A stretch of DNA of 13,999 nt. Source: Methyloligella sp. (GTDB lineage: Bacteria; Pseudomonadota; Alphaproteobacteria; Rhizobiales; JALUTE01). The position numbers and the translations under genes are program-made. The stretch covers positions 1-13,999 of the forward strand of contig JALUTE010000208.1 in assembly GCA_027058255.1 (NCBI GenBank). The letters run 5' to 3'. The notes under the pieces were generated by a model. It did no database searches and was not told where the DNA came from. It was given only the letters and a program-made list of their open reading frames with translations. Below are positions 4,901 through 11,699 of the stretch, one piece after another; positions within the stretch are counted from its first letter, which is position 1, and the number at the start of each line of letters is the position of its first letter.

Positions 4901-5446
4901 ATGACGCTTGCAGGAAAAATTCTCAAACTCGGCGTCGCGCTTGCGCTGGCTTTGACGGCCGGATCGTCCGCAGCGCTGGCGAAGAAAAAGAAATGCAAGG
5001 ACGGGGAGACAACCGAGGTGGCGAGCTACAAGCTCGTCAAGGGAGAGCATCTCGATTACCAGATCCCGAAGCCGCTCAATGGCAAGGGGGGTGATCCCAA
5101 GCGTGGCCTCAAATGGATGACCCACCGCCGGCAGGGCAACTGCATCGCCTGTCACGAGGTCAAGAAGATCCTCGCTCTGGCCAAGCCGAACGATCTTAAC
5201 AGCCTGAAGAAGTATGGCTTCCATGGCAAGATCGGGCCATCCCTCGACGGCGTGGCCAGCCGCTATACCGAGGGCGAGCTTCGTCTGCTGGTCGTCGATC
5301 CGAAAAAGGCCTTTCCCGACACCATCATGCCGGCCTTCCACAAGGCGCAGGGCTTCACGCGGGTGCACAAGGATTGCGTTGGGCACGTGATCTTGAGCGC
5401 CGACAGGGTCGAGGACGTGGTCGCCTATCTCAAGACGCTGAAATAG
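4901..5446 (+). CDS. soxX: SoxX, monoheme c-type cytochrome subunit of SoxXA (copy 2)
   Basis: This encodes 181 residues and is a diverged paralogue of the gene at 2912. The signal peptide spans residues 1-27 (SSAALA-K). It has one heme site, C81-I-A-C84-H85, then GPSLDGVASRY (112-122) and TIMPAFH with Met143 as the probable distal ligand, ending EDVVAYLKTLK. Compared with copy 1 it has a longer mature N-terminal region before the heme and about 12 extra residues between the heme motif and FHGKIGPSLDG (LALAKPNDLNSL region). It also has two extra cysteines, Cys32 and Cys159, besides the heme pair. The ATG at 4901 has GGAAAGG upstream and gives a clean signal peptide; the frame is open back to 4835, but that part would precede the signal. 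soxA copy 2 starts 66 bp after the stop, so the two are very likely co-transcribed. Confidence 0.92.
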   Translation: MTLAGKILKLGVALALALTAGSSAALAKKKKCKDGETTEVASYKLVKGEHLDYQIPKPLNGKGGDPKRGLKWMTHRRQGNCIACHEVKKILALAKPNDLNSLKKYGFHGKIGPSLDGVASRYTEGELRLLVVDPKKAFPDTIMPAFHKAQGFTRVHKDCVGHVILSADRVEDVVAYLKTLK

Positions 5447-5512
5447 GTGGCCGTTGTGCCTGGAATTCTGGACGAAGCCAATGCGAGACGACCCCGTCAG
5501 GGAGGAGACACG

Positions 5513-6346
5513 ATGAAGATCATGAAACGGATTGCGCTAGCGGGGGCCATGGTGGCACTCGTGGGAGTGGGGGCCGGCGGCGCCATGGCGGCGGCCGACG
5601 GCAAGACGAAGCCCGTCAAGCCCAAGTCCAAGGACCATCCCCTGAGCGAGATCTGGTCCGGCTACCATTACGCCAAGCGCGAGACGCAGGCGATGCAGGA
5701 CGACGATTTCGCCAACCCGGGCATGGCCTGGTACGACATCGGCGCCGAGCTCTGGACCAAGAAGGATGGCACCAAGGGCAAGGCCTGTGCCGATTGCCAC
5801 AAGGACGCCGCCACCTCCATGAAGGGGGTGGGCGCCCGCTATCCGGTCTATTACAAGCCGTGGAAGAAGCTGATCGGCCTCGAGGCGCGCATCAATCTGT
5901 GCCGGGAGGCGAACATGGGCGCCAAGAAGTGGAAATATGATTCCAACCAGATGCTGGGCATGATGATCTACGTCAAGGCCCAGTCCCGTGGCATGCCCAT
6001 CAATGTCAAGATCGACGGCCCGGCCAAGCCGTTCTTCGAGAAAGGCAAGGCGTTCTATTATGAGCGCCGCGGCCAGCTCGACATGGCCTGCGCCCATTGT
6101 CACGAGGCGTATTACGGACAGAAGATCCGCATGAACATCCTCAGCCAGGGTCAGTCCAACGGCTTCCCGGTCTACCGTCTGAAATGGCAGAAGCCGGGCT
6201 CGATCCATCGCCGCTTCAAGGGCTGCAACAAGCAGGTGCGTGCCAAGCCCTTCAAGAAGGGATCGGACGAGTACACCAATCTGGAGCTCTATCTCGCATG
6301 GCGTGGCCAAGGCCTCACCGTCGAGACGCCCGCGGTTCGCAACTGA
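5513..6346 (+). CDS. soxA: SoxA, diheme c-type cytochrome subunit of SoxXA (copy 2)
   Basis: This encodes 277 residues. It has the same role and architecture as copy 1, and by eye roughly 60 percent of positions are identical. The signal peptide is residues 1-26 or so (AGGAMA-A). Heme sites are C92-A-D-C95-H96 and C193-A-H-C196-H197. Cys130 (INLCR) matches the heme 1 distal Cys, and Cys238 in RFKGCNKQVRAK matches the active-site persulfide Cys. The His-to-Cys spacings (34 and 41 residues) equal those of copy 1, so all catalytic features are retained and neither copy looks like a decaying duplicate. The ATG at 5513 follows a strong GGGAGGAG site, in contrast to the weak site of copy 1. It is 66 bp after soxX copy 2. 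A 6-bp stem-loop follows directly after its stop. Confidence 0.95.
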   Translation: MKIMKRIALAGAMVALVGVGAGGAMAAADGKTKPVKPKSKDHPLSEIWSGYHYAKRETQAMQDDDFANPGMAWYDIGAELWTKKDGTKGKACADCHKDAATSMKGVGARYPVYYKPWKKLIGLEARINLCREANMGAKKWKYDSNQMLGMMIYVKAQSRGMPINVKIDGPAKPFFEKGKAFYYERRGQLDMACAHCHEAYYGQKIRMNILSQGQSNGFPVYRLKWQKPGSIHRRFKGCNKQVRAKPFKKGSDEYTNLELYLAWRGQGLTVETPAVRN

Positions 6347-6362
6347 CGCACCTGCCGGTGCG
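6347..6362 (+). other. stem-loop immediately after soxA copy 2
   Basis: CGCACC (6347-6352), loop TGCC and GGTGCG (6357-6362) form a perfect hairpin starting at the base after the TGA. With no T-run it is more likely an mRNA end or processing element than a full terminator, and it could separate soxXA from soxB expression. Confidence 0.4.
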
Positions 6363-6493
6363 ACCTCAAGACCGAGGGCGAGGATGCTCTGAGACATGAA
6401 TTGCGGGAGGCGGCGCGGATCACGCGTCGCCTCTCGTGTTTCTGCGCCCCGATCGCCGCGCTCCGCAACGATCCGGAATCGATCATCCAAGCC

Positions 6494-6545
6494 AGATCAT
6501 GGGCCCGGATCATGTGCCCAAACCATGTGCCCAGATCATTTGCCA
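6494..6545 (+). repeat. four 13-bp tandem repeats in the soxB leader
   Basis: The units are AGATCATGGGCCC (6494), GGATCATGTGCCC (6507), AAACCATGTGCCC (6520) and AGATCATTTGCCA (6533), with a degenerate fifth unit before them (6480-6493). The array ends 16 nt before the soxB ATG and only 5 nt before its GAGGA ribosome binding site. The 13-bp period is not a multiple of three, so the array is not coding. Confidence 0.75.
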
Positions 6546-6561
6546 AGACCGAGGACAAGAG

Positions 6562-8277
6562 ATGCTGACACGCCGTGACTTTCTGACCGTCGCCGCCGCC
6601 ACTGCCGCCGTCACCGGATTTGGCAGTCGCTTCGCTGCCCTCGCCGCGGGACAGAAAATCACCCAGGCGGATCTGCTGCGCTTCAAGCCCAAGGGCAAGC
6701 TCACGATCCTCCACATGACCGACTGTCACGCCCACCTCAAGCCGATCTACTTCCGGGAGCCCTCGATCAATCTCGGCGTCGGCGCGGCGCGCGGCAAGGT
6801 GCCCCACCTCACCGGCGAGGAGTACATGAAGCATTTCGGGCTGCAGCCCGGCTCGCACATGGCCTATGCGCTCACCTACACCGATTTCGTCTCCCTCGCC
6901 CGGCAATATGGCCGGGTCGGCGGCATGGACCGCATGGCCACGCTGGTCAAGGCCATCCGCGCCGAGCGGGGCGAGGGCAACACGCTCTTCCTCGATGGCG
7001 GAGACACGCTGCACGGCTCCTACACGGCGCTCAAGACCCGCGGTGCGGACATGGTACAGGTCATGAACGCGCTCGGCATCGACGCGACCACCGGCCACTG
7101 GGAGTTCACGCTGGGTGACGAGCGCGTGCTCGAGCTCTTCGGCGACAAGGACGGGGGCGGCAGCTTCAAGGGCGCCTTCCTCGCCGGCAATGTGTTCGAC
7201 AATGAGTGGGAGGAGCCGGTCTTCAAGTCGACCAAGTTCTTCGAGCGGGCCGGCGTGAAGATCGCGGTCATCGGCCAGGCTTTCCCGTTCACCCCCATTG
7301 CCAACCCCCGCTACATGATCCCCAAATGGTCCTTCGGCATCCGCGAGAAGCAGGTGCGGGCCAATGTGGAGGCCGCGCGCAAGGCCGGCGCCCAGATCGT
7401 GGTTCTGCTCAGCCACAACGGTTTCGACGTCGACCGCAAGATGGCCTCGCGGGTCGATGGCATCGACATCATCCTCACCGGCCACACCCACGATGCGGCG
7501 CCGCGGCCGACCCGGGTCAACAACACCATCCTCATTGCCACCGGCTCGCACACCAAGTTCCTCTCGCGCCTCGACATCGAGGTTCGCGATGGCCGCATGG
7601 TGGACTATTCCTACGCGTTGATCCCCGTCCTGTCGGACGCGATCACGCCCGATCCGCAGATGAGGAAGATCGTGGACGAGATCCGCGCGCCGCATGAAAA
7701 GATGCTCCGGACGGTGCTCGGCAGGACGGAGTCCCTGCTCTATCGGCGCGGCAATTTCAACGGCACCTTCGACGATCTCATCTGCAATGCCATGCTCGAG
7801 GAGCGCGACGCCGAGATCGCGTTCTCGCCGGGCTTCCGCTGGGGCGCATCTCTGCTGCCGGGCCAGGACATCACATGGGACGATCTCTATTCCGAGACCG
7901 CCATGACCTATCCCGCCGTCTACCGGCTGAAGTTCAAGGGCTCGCGGATCAAGGAAATCCTGGAAGACGTCGCGGACAACCTGTTCAATCCCGACCCCTA
8001 CTATCAGCAGGGCGGCGACATGGTGCGCGTGGGCGGCATGGGCTACACCATCAATGTGGATGCCGGCATGGGCAAGCGCATCAGCGACATGACGCTGCTC
8101 AAGACGGGCGATCCCATCGACCCGGATCGGGAATATGTGGTGGCCGGATGGGCGTCCGTGAACGAGGGCACCAAGGGCCCGGCCATTTGGGACGTCGTGT
8201 CCAGCTACATTCGTCGCAAGAAAGTGATCTCGGTTCCGCCCAACGATTCGGTTAAGGTGGTGCGCTCTCCCGTCTGA
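6562..8277 (+). CDS. soxB: SoxB, sulfate thiohydrolase (dimanganese)
   Basis: This encodes 571 residues. SoxB releases sulfate by hydrolysing the terminal sulfonate from the thiosulfate-charged SoxYZ carrier in the periplasm. A twin-arginine signal (TRRDFL, residues 3-8, then an Ala-rich run to about 30) implies folded, metal-loaded export. The N-terminal metallophosphoesterase domain shows TDCHAHLKP (53-61; Asp54, His56), LDGGDTLHGS (144-153; Asp148), SHNG (284-287) and GHTHD (307-311). It also has GHWEFTLG (178-185), the SoxB-specific form of the GNHEF motif of 5'-nucleotidases. The C-terminal half is the 5'-nucleotidase substrate domain (GNFNGTFDDLICNAML, later QQGGDMVRVGG). Length is normal. 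ATG 6562 is chosen for GAGGA at 6551-6555 and the clean Tat signal; the frame is open back to 6436, but that extension crosses the tandem repeats. It lies 215 bp after soxA copy 2. Confidence 0.96.
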   Translation: MLTRRDFLTVAAATAAVTGFGSRFAALAAGQKITQADLLRFKPKGKLTILHMTDCHAHLKPIYFREPSINLGVGAARGKVPHLTGEEYMKHFGLQPGSHMAYALTYTDFVSLARQYGRVGGMDRMATLVKAIRAERGEGNTLFLDGGDTLHGSYTALKTRGADMVQVMNALGIDATTGHWEFTLGDERVLELFGDKDGGGSFKGAFLAGNVFDNEWEEPVFKSTKFFERAGVKIAVIGQAFPFTPIANPRYMIPKWSFGIREKQVRANVEAARKAGAQIVVLLSHNGFDVDRKMASRVDGIDIILTGHTHDAAPRPTRVNNTILIATGSHTKFLSRLDIEVRDGRMVDYSYALIPVLSDAITPDPQMRKIVDEIRAPHEKMLRTVLGRTESLLYRRGNFNGTFDDLICNAMLEERDAEIAFSPGFRWGASLLPGQDITWDDLYSETAMTYPAVYRLKFKGSRIKEILEDVADNLFNPDPYYQQGGDMVRVGGMGYTINVDAGMGKRISDMTLLKTGDPIDPDREYVVAGWASVNEGTKGPAIWDVVSSYIRRKKVISVPPNDSVKVVRSPV

Positions 8278-8513
8278 TCGGTGGGCGGAGCATTCCGTCG
8301 CCGGGCCGATGGCAGGGTGCGGCGCCTTTGTGCCGCAAGCGCCGTGGGTGGGCGCAGGGGCATGACGGGCGGCCCTTGCGCGATGGCGCCGCCTGTCCGG
8401 CAGGGTGGGCGCTGCGGCCGGAGCGGAGCGCCGCTGCGGGGCGAGAAGGTGCCCGCGCGACGGGGAAGACGAAGGCGGGGCGAGGACCGGGCTGAGGCGA
8501 GGATGGCTGTGTG
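8278..8513. other. intergenic gap between soxB and ccdA; small hairpin only
   Basis: The 236 bp contain no credible gene. A frame open at 8281-8514 is Arg/Gly-rich low-complexity sequence starting at GTG without a binding site. TGCGGC (8318-8323) and GCCGCA (8332-8337) form a 6-bp stem without a T-run. Expression of ccdA could come from soxB read-through or from an unrecognised promoter here. Confidence 0.4.
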
Positions 8514-9317
8514 ATGTTGGGCGACCTGCAAATCTATTTCGGAATCGCGATGGCGGGGCTGATCAGCTTCTTAAGCCCGTGCGTGCTGCCCCTCGTGCCG
8601 CCCTATCTCGGCTATCTCGGAGGCACCACCCTCGATCAGATGACCGGCGAGCGCGGCTCTGTCGCGCCGGCGGTCTACCGGCGCGTGGTGACCGCCTCCG
8701 TCTTCTTCGTCCTGGGCTTCACCACCGTGTTCGTCGGCCTCGGCGCGGGCGCGTCCGTGTTCGGCCAGTTCATCCAGGAGAACAAGTCGCAGCTCGCCAT
8801 GGTGGCAGGCATCGTGATCATCATCTTCGGCCTGCACTTCCTCGGCATATTGCGCATTCCCCTGCTCTATCGCGAAGCGCGCTATCATACCGACAGCCAG
8901 CCGGCGGGCCTCGTCGGCGCCTATGTGATCGGCCTTGCCTTCGCCTTCGGCTGGACACCCTGCGTGGGGCCAATTCTCGCCGTGGTGCTCTCGCTCGCCG
9001 CCAATGAGGCCAGCATCGACACGGGCGTCTACATGCTGCTGGTCTACTCCCTCGGCCTTGGCGTGCCCTTCATCCTGGCAGCGGTGGCCATTCGCCCCTT
9101 CCTCACCTTCATGTACCGGTTCCGGCGCTATCTCGGCGCGGTCGAGAAGGTGATGGGCGTGCTGCTGGTGATCACCGGGGTGCTGTTCCTCACCGGCTCG
9201 CTCAACTGGTTCGGCCAGTGGATGCTCGAGACCTTCCCCGGGCTCGGCACCATCGAGGAGCTCGTGGTGCCCGAGGGGCTGCAGGAGAAGATCATGGAGA
9301 AGGGCCTCGGCAATTAG
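8514..9317 (+). CDS. ccdA: CcdA/SoxV-family membrane thiol-disulfide carrier
   Basis: This encodes 267 residues with about six transmembrane helices. Proteins of this family move reducing equivalents from cytoplasmic thioredoxin across the inner membrane to periplasmic thiol proteins. The redox pair is visible: Cys23 in SPCVLPLVPPYLGY (helix 1) and Cys150 in FGWTPCVGP (helix 4), the two conserved CcdA motifs. Because the gene sits on the same strand 236 bp after soxB, the SoxV role is favoured, that is, keeping the SoxYZ carrier Cys or its thioredoxin SoxW reduced. A general cytochrome c maturation role, needed for the many Sox hemes, is also possible. The ATG at 8514 is used; GTG at 8511 is an in-frame alternative. 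No soxW-like gene follows. Its stop overlaps that of the convergent arsenite exporter. Confidence 0.88.
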   Translation: MLGDLQIYFGIAMAGLISFLSPCVLPLVPPYLGYLGGTTLDQMTGERGSVAPAVYRRVVTASVFFVLGFTTVFVGLGAGASVFGQFIQENKSQLAMVAGIVIIIFGLHFLGILRIPLLYREARYHTDSQPAGLVGAYVIGLAFAFGWTPCVGPILAVVLSLAANEASIDTGVYMLLVYSLGLGVPFILAAVAIRPFLTFMYRFRRYLGAVEKVMGVLLVITGVLFLTGSLNWFGQWMLETFPGLGTIEELVVPEGLQEKIMEKGLGN

Positions 9318-10411
9318 CCTGTGCCCGCCTGCGGGCGCTCGTACCAGGCGCGGCTGCGGGTGACGATCCACACCACCGAGAGCATCACCGGGACCTCGAC
9401 GAGGACGCCCACCACCGTGGCGAGGGCCGCGCCGGACTGGAAGCCGAATAGGGCTATGGCGGCGGCGACGGCCAGCTCGAAGAAATTGCTCGCGCCGATC
9501 AGGGCCGACGGGCCGGCGACCGCATGCGCGACGCCGAGCGCGCGGTTGAGCAGATAGGCGATGGCGGCGTTGAGATAGACCTGGATGAGGATCGGCACGG
9601 CGATGAGGAGGATGATGAAGGGCTGGGCGAGGATCTGGCGCCCCTGAAAGCCGAACAGAAGCACGAGCGTGGTGAGCAGGGCCGCTATGGAGACGGGATC
9701 GAGGCGGCGAAGCGTGACGAAGAGGGCGCCGGGGCCGCCCGACCGCAAGAGGCGAGAGCGCCAGAGCTGCGCCACGATCACGGGCAGGACGATATAGAGG
9801 CCCACCGAGAGCAGCAGCGTCTGCCAGGGCACGGTGATCGCCGAGAGCCCGAGCAGGAAGGCGACGATCGGCGCAAAGGCGAACACCATGATGAGATCGT
9901 TGAGCGCCACCTGGCTGAGGGTGAAATTGGCGTCGCCATCGGAGAGGTTGCTCCACACGAAGACCATGGCCGTGCAGGGCGCCGCGGCAAGGATGATCAG
10001 CCCGGCGATATAGCTGTCGATCTGGTCGGCGGGCAGCATGGGGCGGAACAGCCAGCCGATGAACAGCCAGCCGAGCAGCGCCATGGAGAAGGGCTTGATC
10101 GCCCAGTTGACGAGCAGCGTTACCCCGATGCCCCGCCAGTGCCGCGCCACCTCGTGAAGCGCGCCGAAATCCACCTTCAGCAGCATCGGCACGATCATCA
10201 GCCAGATCAGCACGGCCACGGGAAGATTGACCTTTGCGATCTCCATGCGGCCGAGAGTCTGGAAGGCGGCGGGCGCGATCTGGCCAAGAATGATCCCGGC
10301 GAGAATGCACAGCGCGACCCAGAGGCTCAGATAGCGCGCGAATACGCCCATGGTCGGTGCCTTGCGCTCTGGCACTGTCGCGCCCGCAGCCGCTCCCGTT
10401 CGATCGGACAT
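9314..10411 (-). CDS. arsB: ACR3-family arsenite efflux transporter
   Basis: This encodes 365 residues with about ten transmembrane helices. It exports As(III) oxyanion using the proton motive force, completing the arsenate reduction-export route. ACR3 hallmarks are seen: AAAPCTAMVFVWSNL with the essential Cys145, and ASNFFELAVA with the conserved Glu312, so this is the ACR3 type and not the unrelated two-domain ArsB fold. The ATG at 10411 has a GGGGG stretch upstream and gives a short polar N-terminus; Met21 (MGVFARYLSLW) is a possible alternative start close to helix 1. It begins 5 bp after the arsC stop, so translation is probably coupled. Its TAA overlaps the TAG of ccdA on the other strand (9314-9317). 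Confidence 0.95.
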   Translation of the reverse strand: MSDRTGAAAGATVPERKAPTMGVFARYLSLWVALCILAGIILGQIAPAAFQTLGRMEIAKVNLPVAVLIWLMIVPMLLKVDFGALHEVARHWRGIGVTLLVNWAIKPFSMALLGWLFIGWLFRPMLPADQIDSYIAGLIILAAAPCTAMVFVWSNLSDGDANFTLSQVALNDLIMVFAFAPIVAFLLGLSAITVPWQTLLLSVGLYIVLPVIVAQLWRSRLLRSGGPGALFVTLRRLDPVSIAALLTTLVLLFGFQGRQILAQPFIILLIAVPILIQVYLNAAIAYLLNRALGVAHAVAGPSALIGASNFFELAVAAAIALFGFQSGAALATVVGVLVEVPVMLSVVWIVTRSRAWYERPQAGTG

Positions 10412-10416
10412 GCCGT

Positions 10417-10995
10417 CTAACCCCCGTCCTCGTCGGTGTTTTCCATCTCTTGCGCGTCTTCGGCCCTGTCCGCCTCTCTCGCGGCGTGCGCGCGGCCGAT
10501 CTCTACGAGCTGCGAGGCGAGCGTGCGCGCATCCATGCTCTCGAAGGGGAGGGTCAGGAGCGCCTCGATGCGCGCCTGAAGGTGGTCGAAGGCCAGGGCG
10601 AAGGCACGCGCGATCTCCGCCTCGCTGCCGCTCACGGCGGCCGGATCGGGAATGCCCCAATGGGCCGTCACCGGCGCGCCCGGCCAGACGGGGCAGCTCT
10701 CGCCCGCGGCGCTGTCGCAAACGGTGATGACCATGTCCATCTCCGGCGCGTCCGGGCGCGCGAACACGTCCCAGGATTTCGACTCGTATCCGTCAATGGC
10801 GAAGCCCTTCCGTGCGAGCAGGGCGAGGGCGTGCGGGTTCACCCGGCCGACCGGGCGGCTGCCAGCGCTCCACGCCTTGAGGCGCCCCTGGCCGAGCCGG
10901 TTCGCGAGGGCCTCGGCGAGGATGCTGCGCGCCGAATTGCCGGTGCACAGAAAGAGGATGTTGCGCGCCCGCGCGCCTGCTTCTGCCTCGCTCAT
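10417..10995 (-). CDS. arsC: ArsC, arsenate reductase of the low-molecular-weight phosphatase fold
   Basis: This encodes 192 residues. It reduces arsenate to arsenite in the cytoplasm, feeding the exporter downstream. The phosphatase-type loop C17-T-G-N-S-A-R23-S carries the nucleophilic Cys. A redox pair candidate follows in VITVCDSAAGESCPVW (Cys93 and Cys101), as in the thioredoxin-coupled class, and Asp117 in IPDP is the general acid. The C-terminal tail (about 170-192) is long, acidic and probably disordered. The start ATG at 10995 overlaps the arsR stop by 4 bp, a typical coupled junction. Confidence 0.94.
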   Translation of the reverse strand: MSEAEAGARARNILFLCTGNSARSILAEALANRLGQGRLKAWSAGSRPVGRVNPHALALLARKGFAIDGYESKSWDVFARPDAPEMDMVITVCDSAAGESCPVWPGAPVTAHWGIPDPAAVSGSEAEIARAFALAFDHLQARIEALLTLPFESMDARTLASQLVEIGRAHAAREADRAEDAQEMENTDEDGG

Positions 10996-11378
10996 GCCCG
11001 CTCTCCCCGCAATGCCGCCGCGCCGCGCGCCTTGGATGGGCGGCAGGCGGTTGTCGACAGAACCTCTTCGAGCAAGGCGCCGCAGGTCTCGGGCCGGCCC
11101 TGGCAGCAGTCGCGCGTGAGGTAAAGCAGGATGCGCCGCACGCCGTCCATGTCTGCGGCATAGATGATCCGCCGCCCCGCCCGGCGCGAGGAGACGAGGC
11201 CGCCGCGCGCGAGCACCGCCAGATGGCTGGAGAGGGTGTTCTGCGGCACGGCGAGCTTGCGTGCGATCGCGCCCGCGGGCAGGCCCTGCGGCCCCTGCCT
11301 GACGAGCAGGCGGAAGACGGCGAGCCGGGTCGGCTGTGCCAGGGCGGCAAAGGCCTGGATGGCGTCACTTGTTTCCAT
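10992..11378 (-). CDS. arsR: ArsR-family arsenic-responsive repressor
   Basis: This encodes 128 residues. It is a winged-helix repressor that leaves DNA on binding As(III), derepressing its own operon. The DNA-recognition helix is LAVPQNTLSSHLAVLARGGL (42-61), followed by the wing SSRRAGRRIIYAAD. The metalloid site is most likely C-terminal, with Cys91-Cys92 and Cys99 in DCCQGRPETC, resembling ArsR proteins with a vicinal Cys pair in the last helix rather than the ELCVCD site in the recognition helix. ATG 11378 (METSDAIQ) is chosen. The longer TTG-started frame from 11414 would begin inside the -35 box. There is no ribosome binding site before the ATG, which fits a leaderless message. It is first gene of arsR-arsC-arsB. 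Confidence 0.93.
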   Translation of the reverse strand: METSDAIQAFAALAQPTRLAVFRLLVRQGPQGLPAGAIARKLAVPQNTLSSHLAVLARGGLVSSRRAGRRIIYAADMDGVRRILLYLTRDCCQGRPETCGALLEEVLSTTACRPSKARGAAALRGERA

Positions 11379-11392
11379 AGTTCGAGAACTAT
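11377..11392. promoter_or_regulatory. ArsR operator candidate overlapping the arsR start codon
   Basis: ATAGTT (11377-11382) and AACTAT (11387-11392) are perfect inverted arms around a 4-bp centre. The dyad covers the -10 region, the predicted transcription start and two bases of the arsR ATG, so a bound repressor would block polymerase directly. Confidence 0.65.
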
Positions 11393-11414
11393 CGATATAT
11401 GAGAGGCGTGTCAA
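11386..11414 (-). promoter_or_regulatory. arsR promoter (TTGACA -35), apparently leaderless
   Basis: On the minus strand, a consensus TTGACA (11414-11409), a 17-bp spacer and TAGTTC (11391-11386) precede the arsR ATG. Only 7 bp separate the -10 box from the A of the start codon, so transcription should begin at or next to the ATG. Confidence 0.55.
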
Positions 11415-11699
11415 TGCGGCCCCTCATTTCGGCCGCTCCATCGGGCCGCGGCGGGCCGTGCCGGTCATGTCCCCTTGCGGGCCGGGGTTGCGGGCTCCGG
11501 CCCCAATGCTCATGCCGGCCGTGGCGTCTCGCACCGCGGCCGGCCTGAACCGTCCGGTCGGGGTTGAAAAGCCCGACCGGCGCTGGTGGGGGGATCCCAG
11601 AGCCGGCGCAATCGGCCATGCGCATTGACCTTTGGCCGCGGCCCGCGCACAAAGGCCCGTGCGCCCGCGCCTTGCGATCTTGCGGAAAAGCCGGTGTCC
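11415..11699. other. divergent intergenic region between arsR and thiD
   Basis: No gene was seen. It contains a 9-bp hairpin (entered separately), a weak TTGACC (11625-11630) without a good -10 box, and a 6-bp inverted repeat CCTTTG/CAAAGG (11629-11634, 11650-11655) that may lie in the thiD leader. No thiamine riboswitch signature was found. Confidence 0.45.
11554..11580. other. perfect 9-bp hairpin upstream of thiD
   Basis: CCGGTCGGG (11554-11562) and CCCGACCGG (11572-11580) are exact reverse complements around a 9-nt A-rich loop. No T-run follows on either strand. It could be part of a thiD leader, an insulator between the divergent arsR and thiD units, or the end of an unannotated transcript. 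Confidence 0.45.

Noticed and set aside
6480..6545. CRISPR array
   Set aside because: The 13-bp units are directly adjacent with no spacers and no cas genes are nearby; it is a simple tandem repeat.
6289..7695. 468-codon minus-strand open frame over soxB
   Set aside because: It is a frame-complement shadow of soxB in GC-rich DNA. The sense strand shows every SoxB motif, and the antisense product is low-complexity.
8281..8514. 77-codon frame ending in overlap with the ccdA start
   Set aside because: It starts at GTG without a binding site and is Arg/Gly-rich low complexity. The overlap with ccdA alone does not support it.
8571..10310. 579-codon minus-strand open frame over ccdA and arsB
   Set aside because: It spans two genes with clear products in other frames and has composition typical of an out-of-frame translation.
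11379..11414. Longer ArsR starting at TTG 11414
   Set aside because: The TTG is part of the TTGACA -35 box, and the added 12 residues would be encoded by the promoter.
11415..11699. Thiamine (TPP) riboswitch upstream of thiD
   Set aside because: Neither the CTGAGA-type motif nor the ACCTGAT...GGATAATGCC-type segment can be found; only an unrelated 9-bp hairpin is present.
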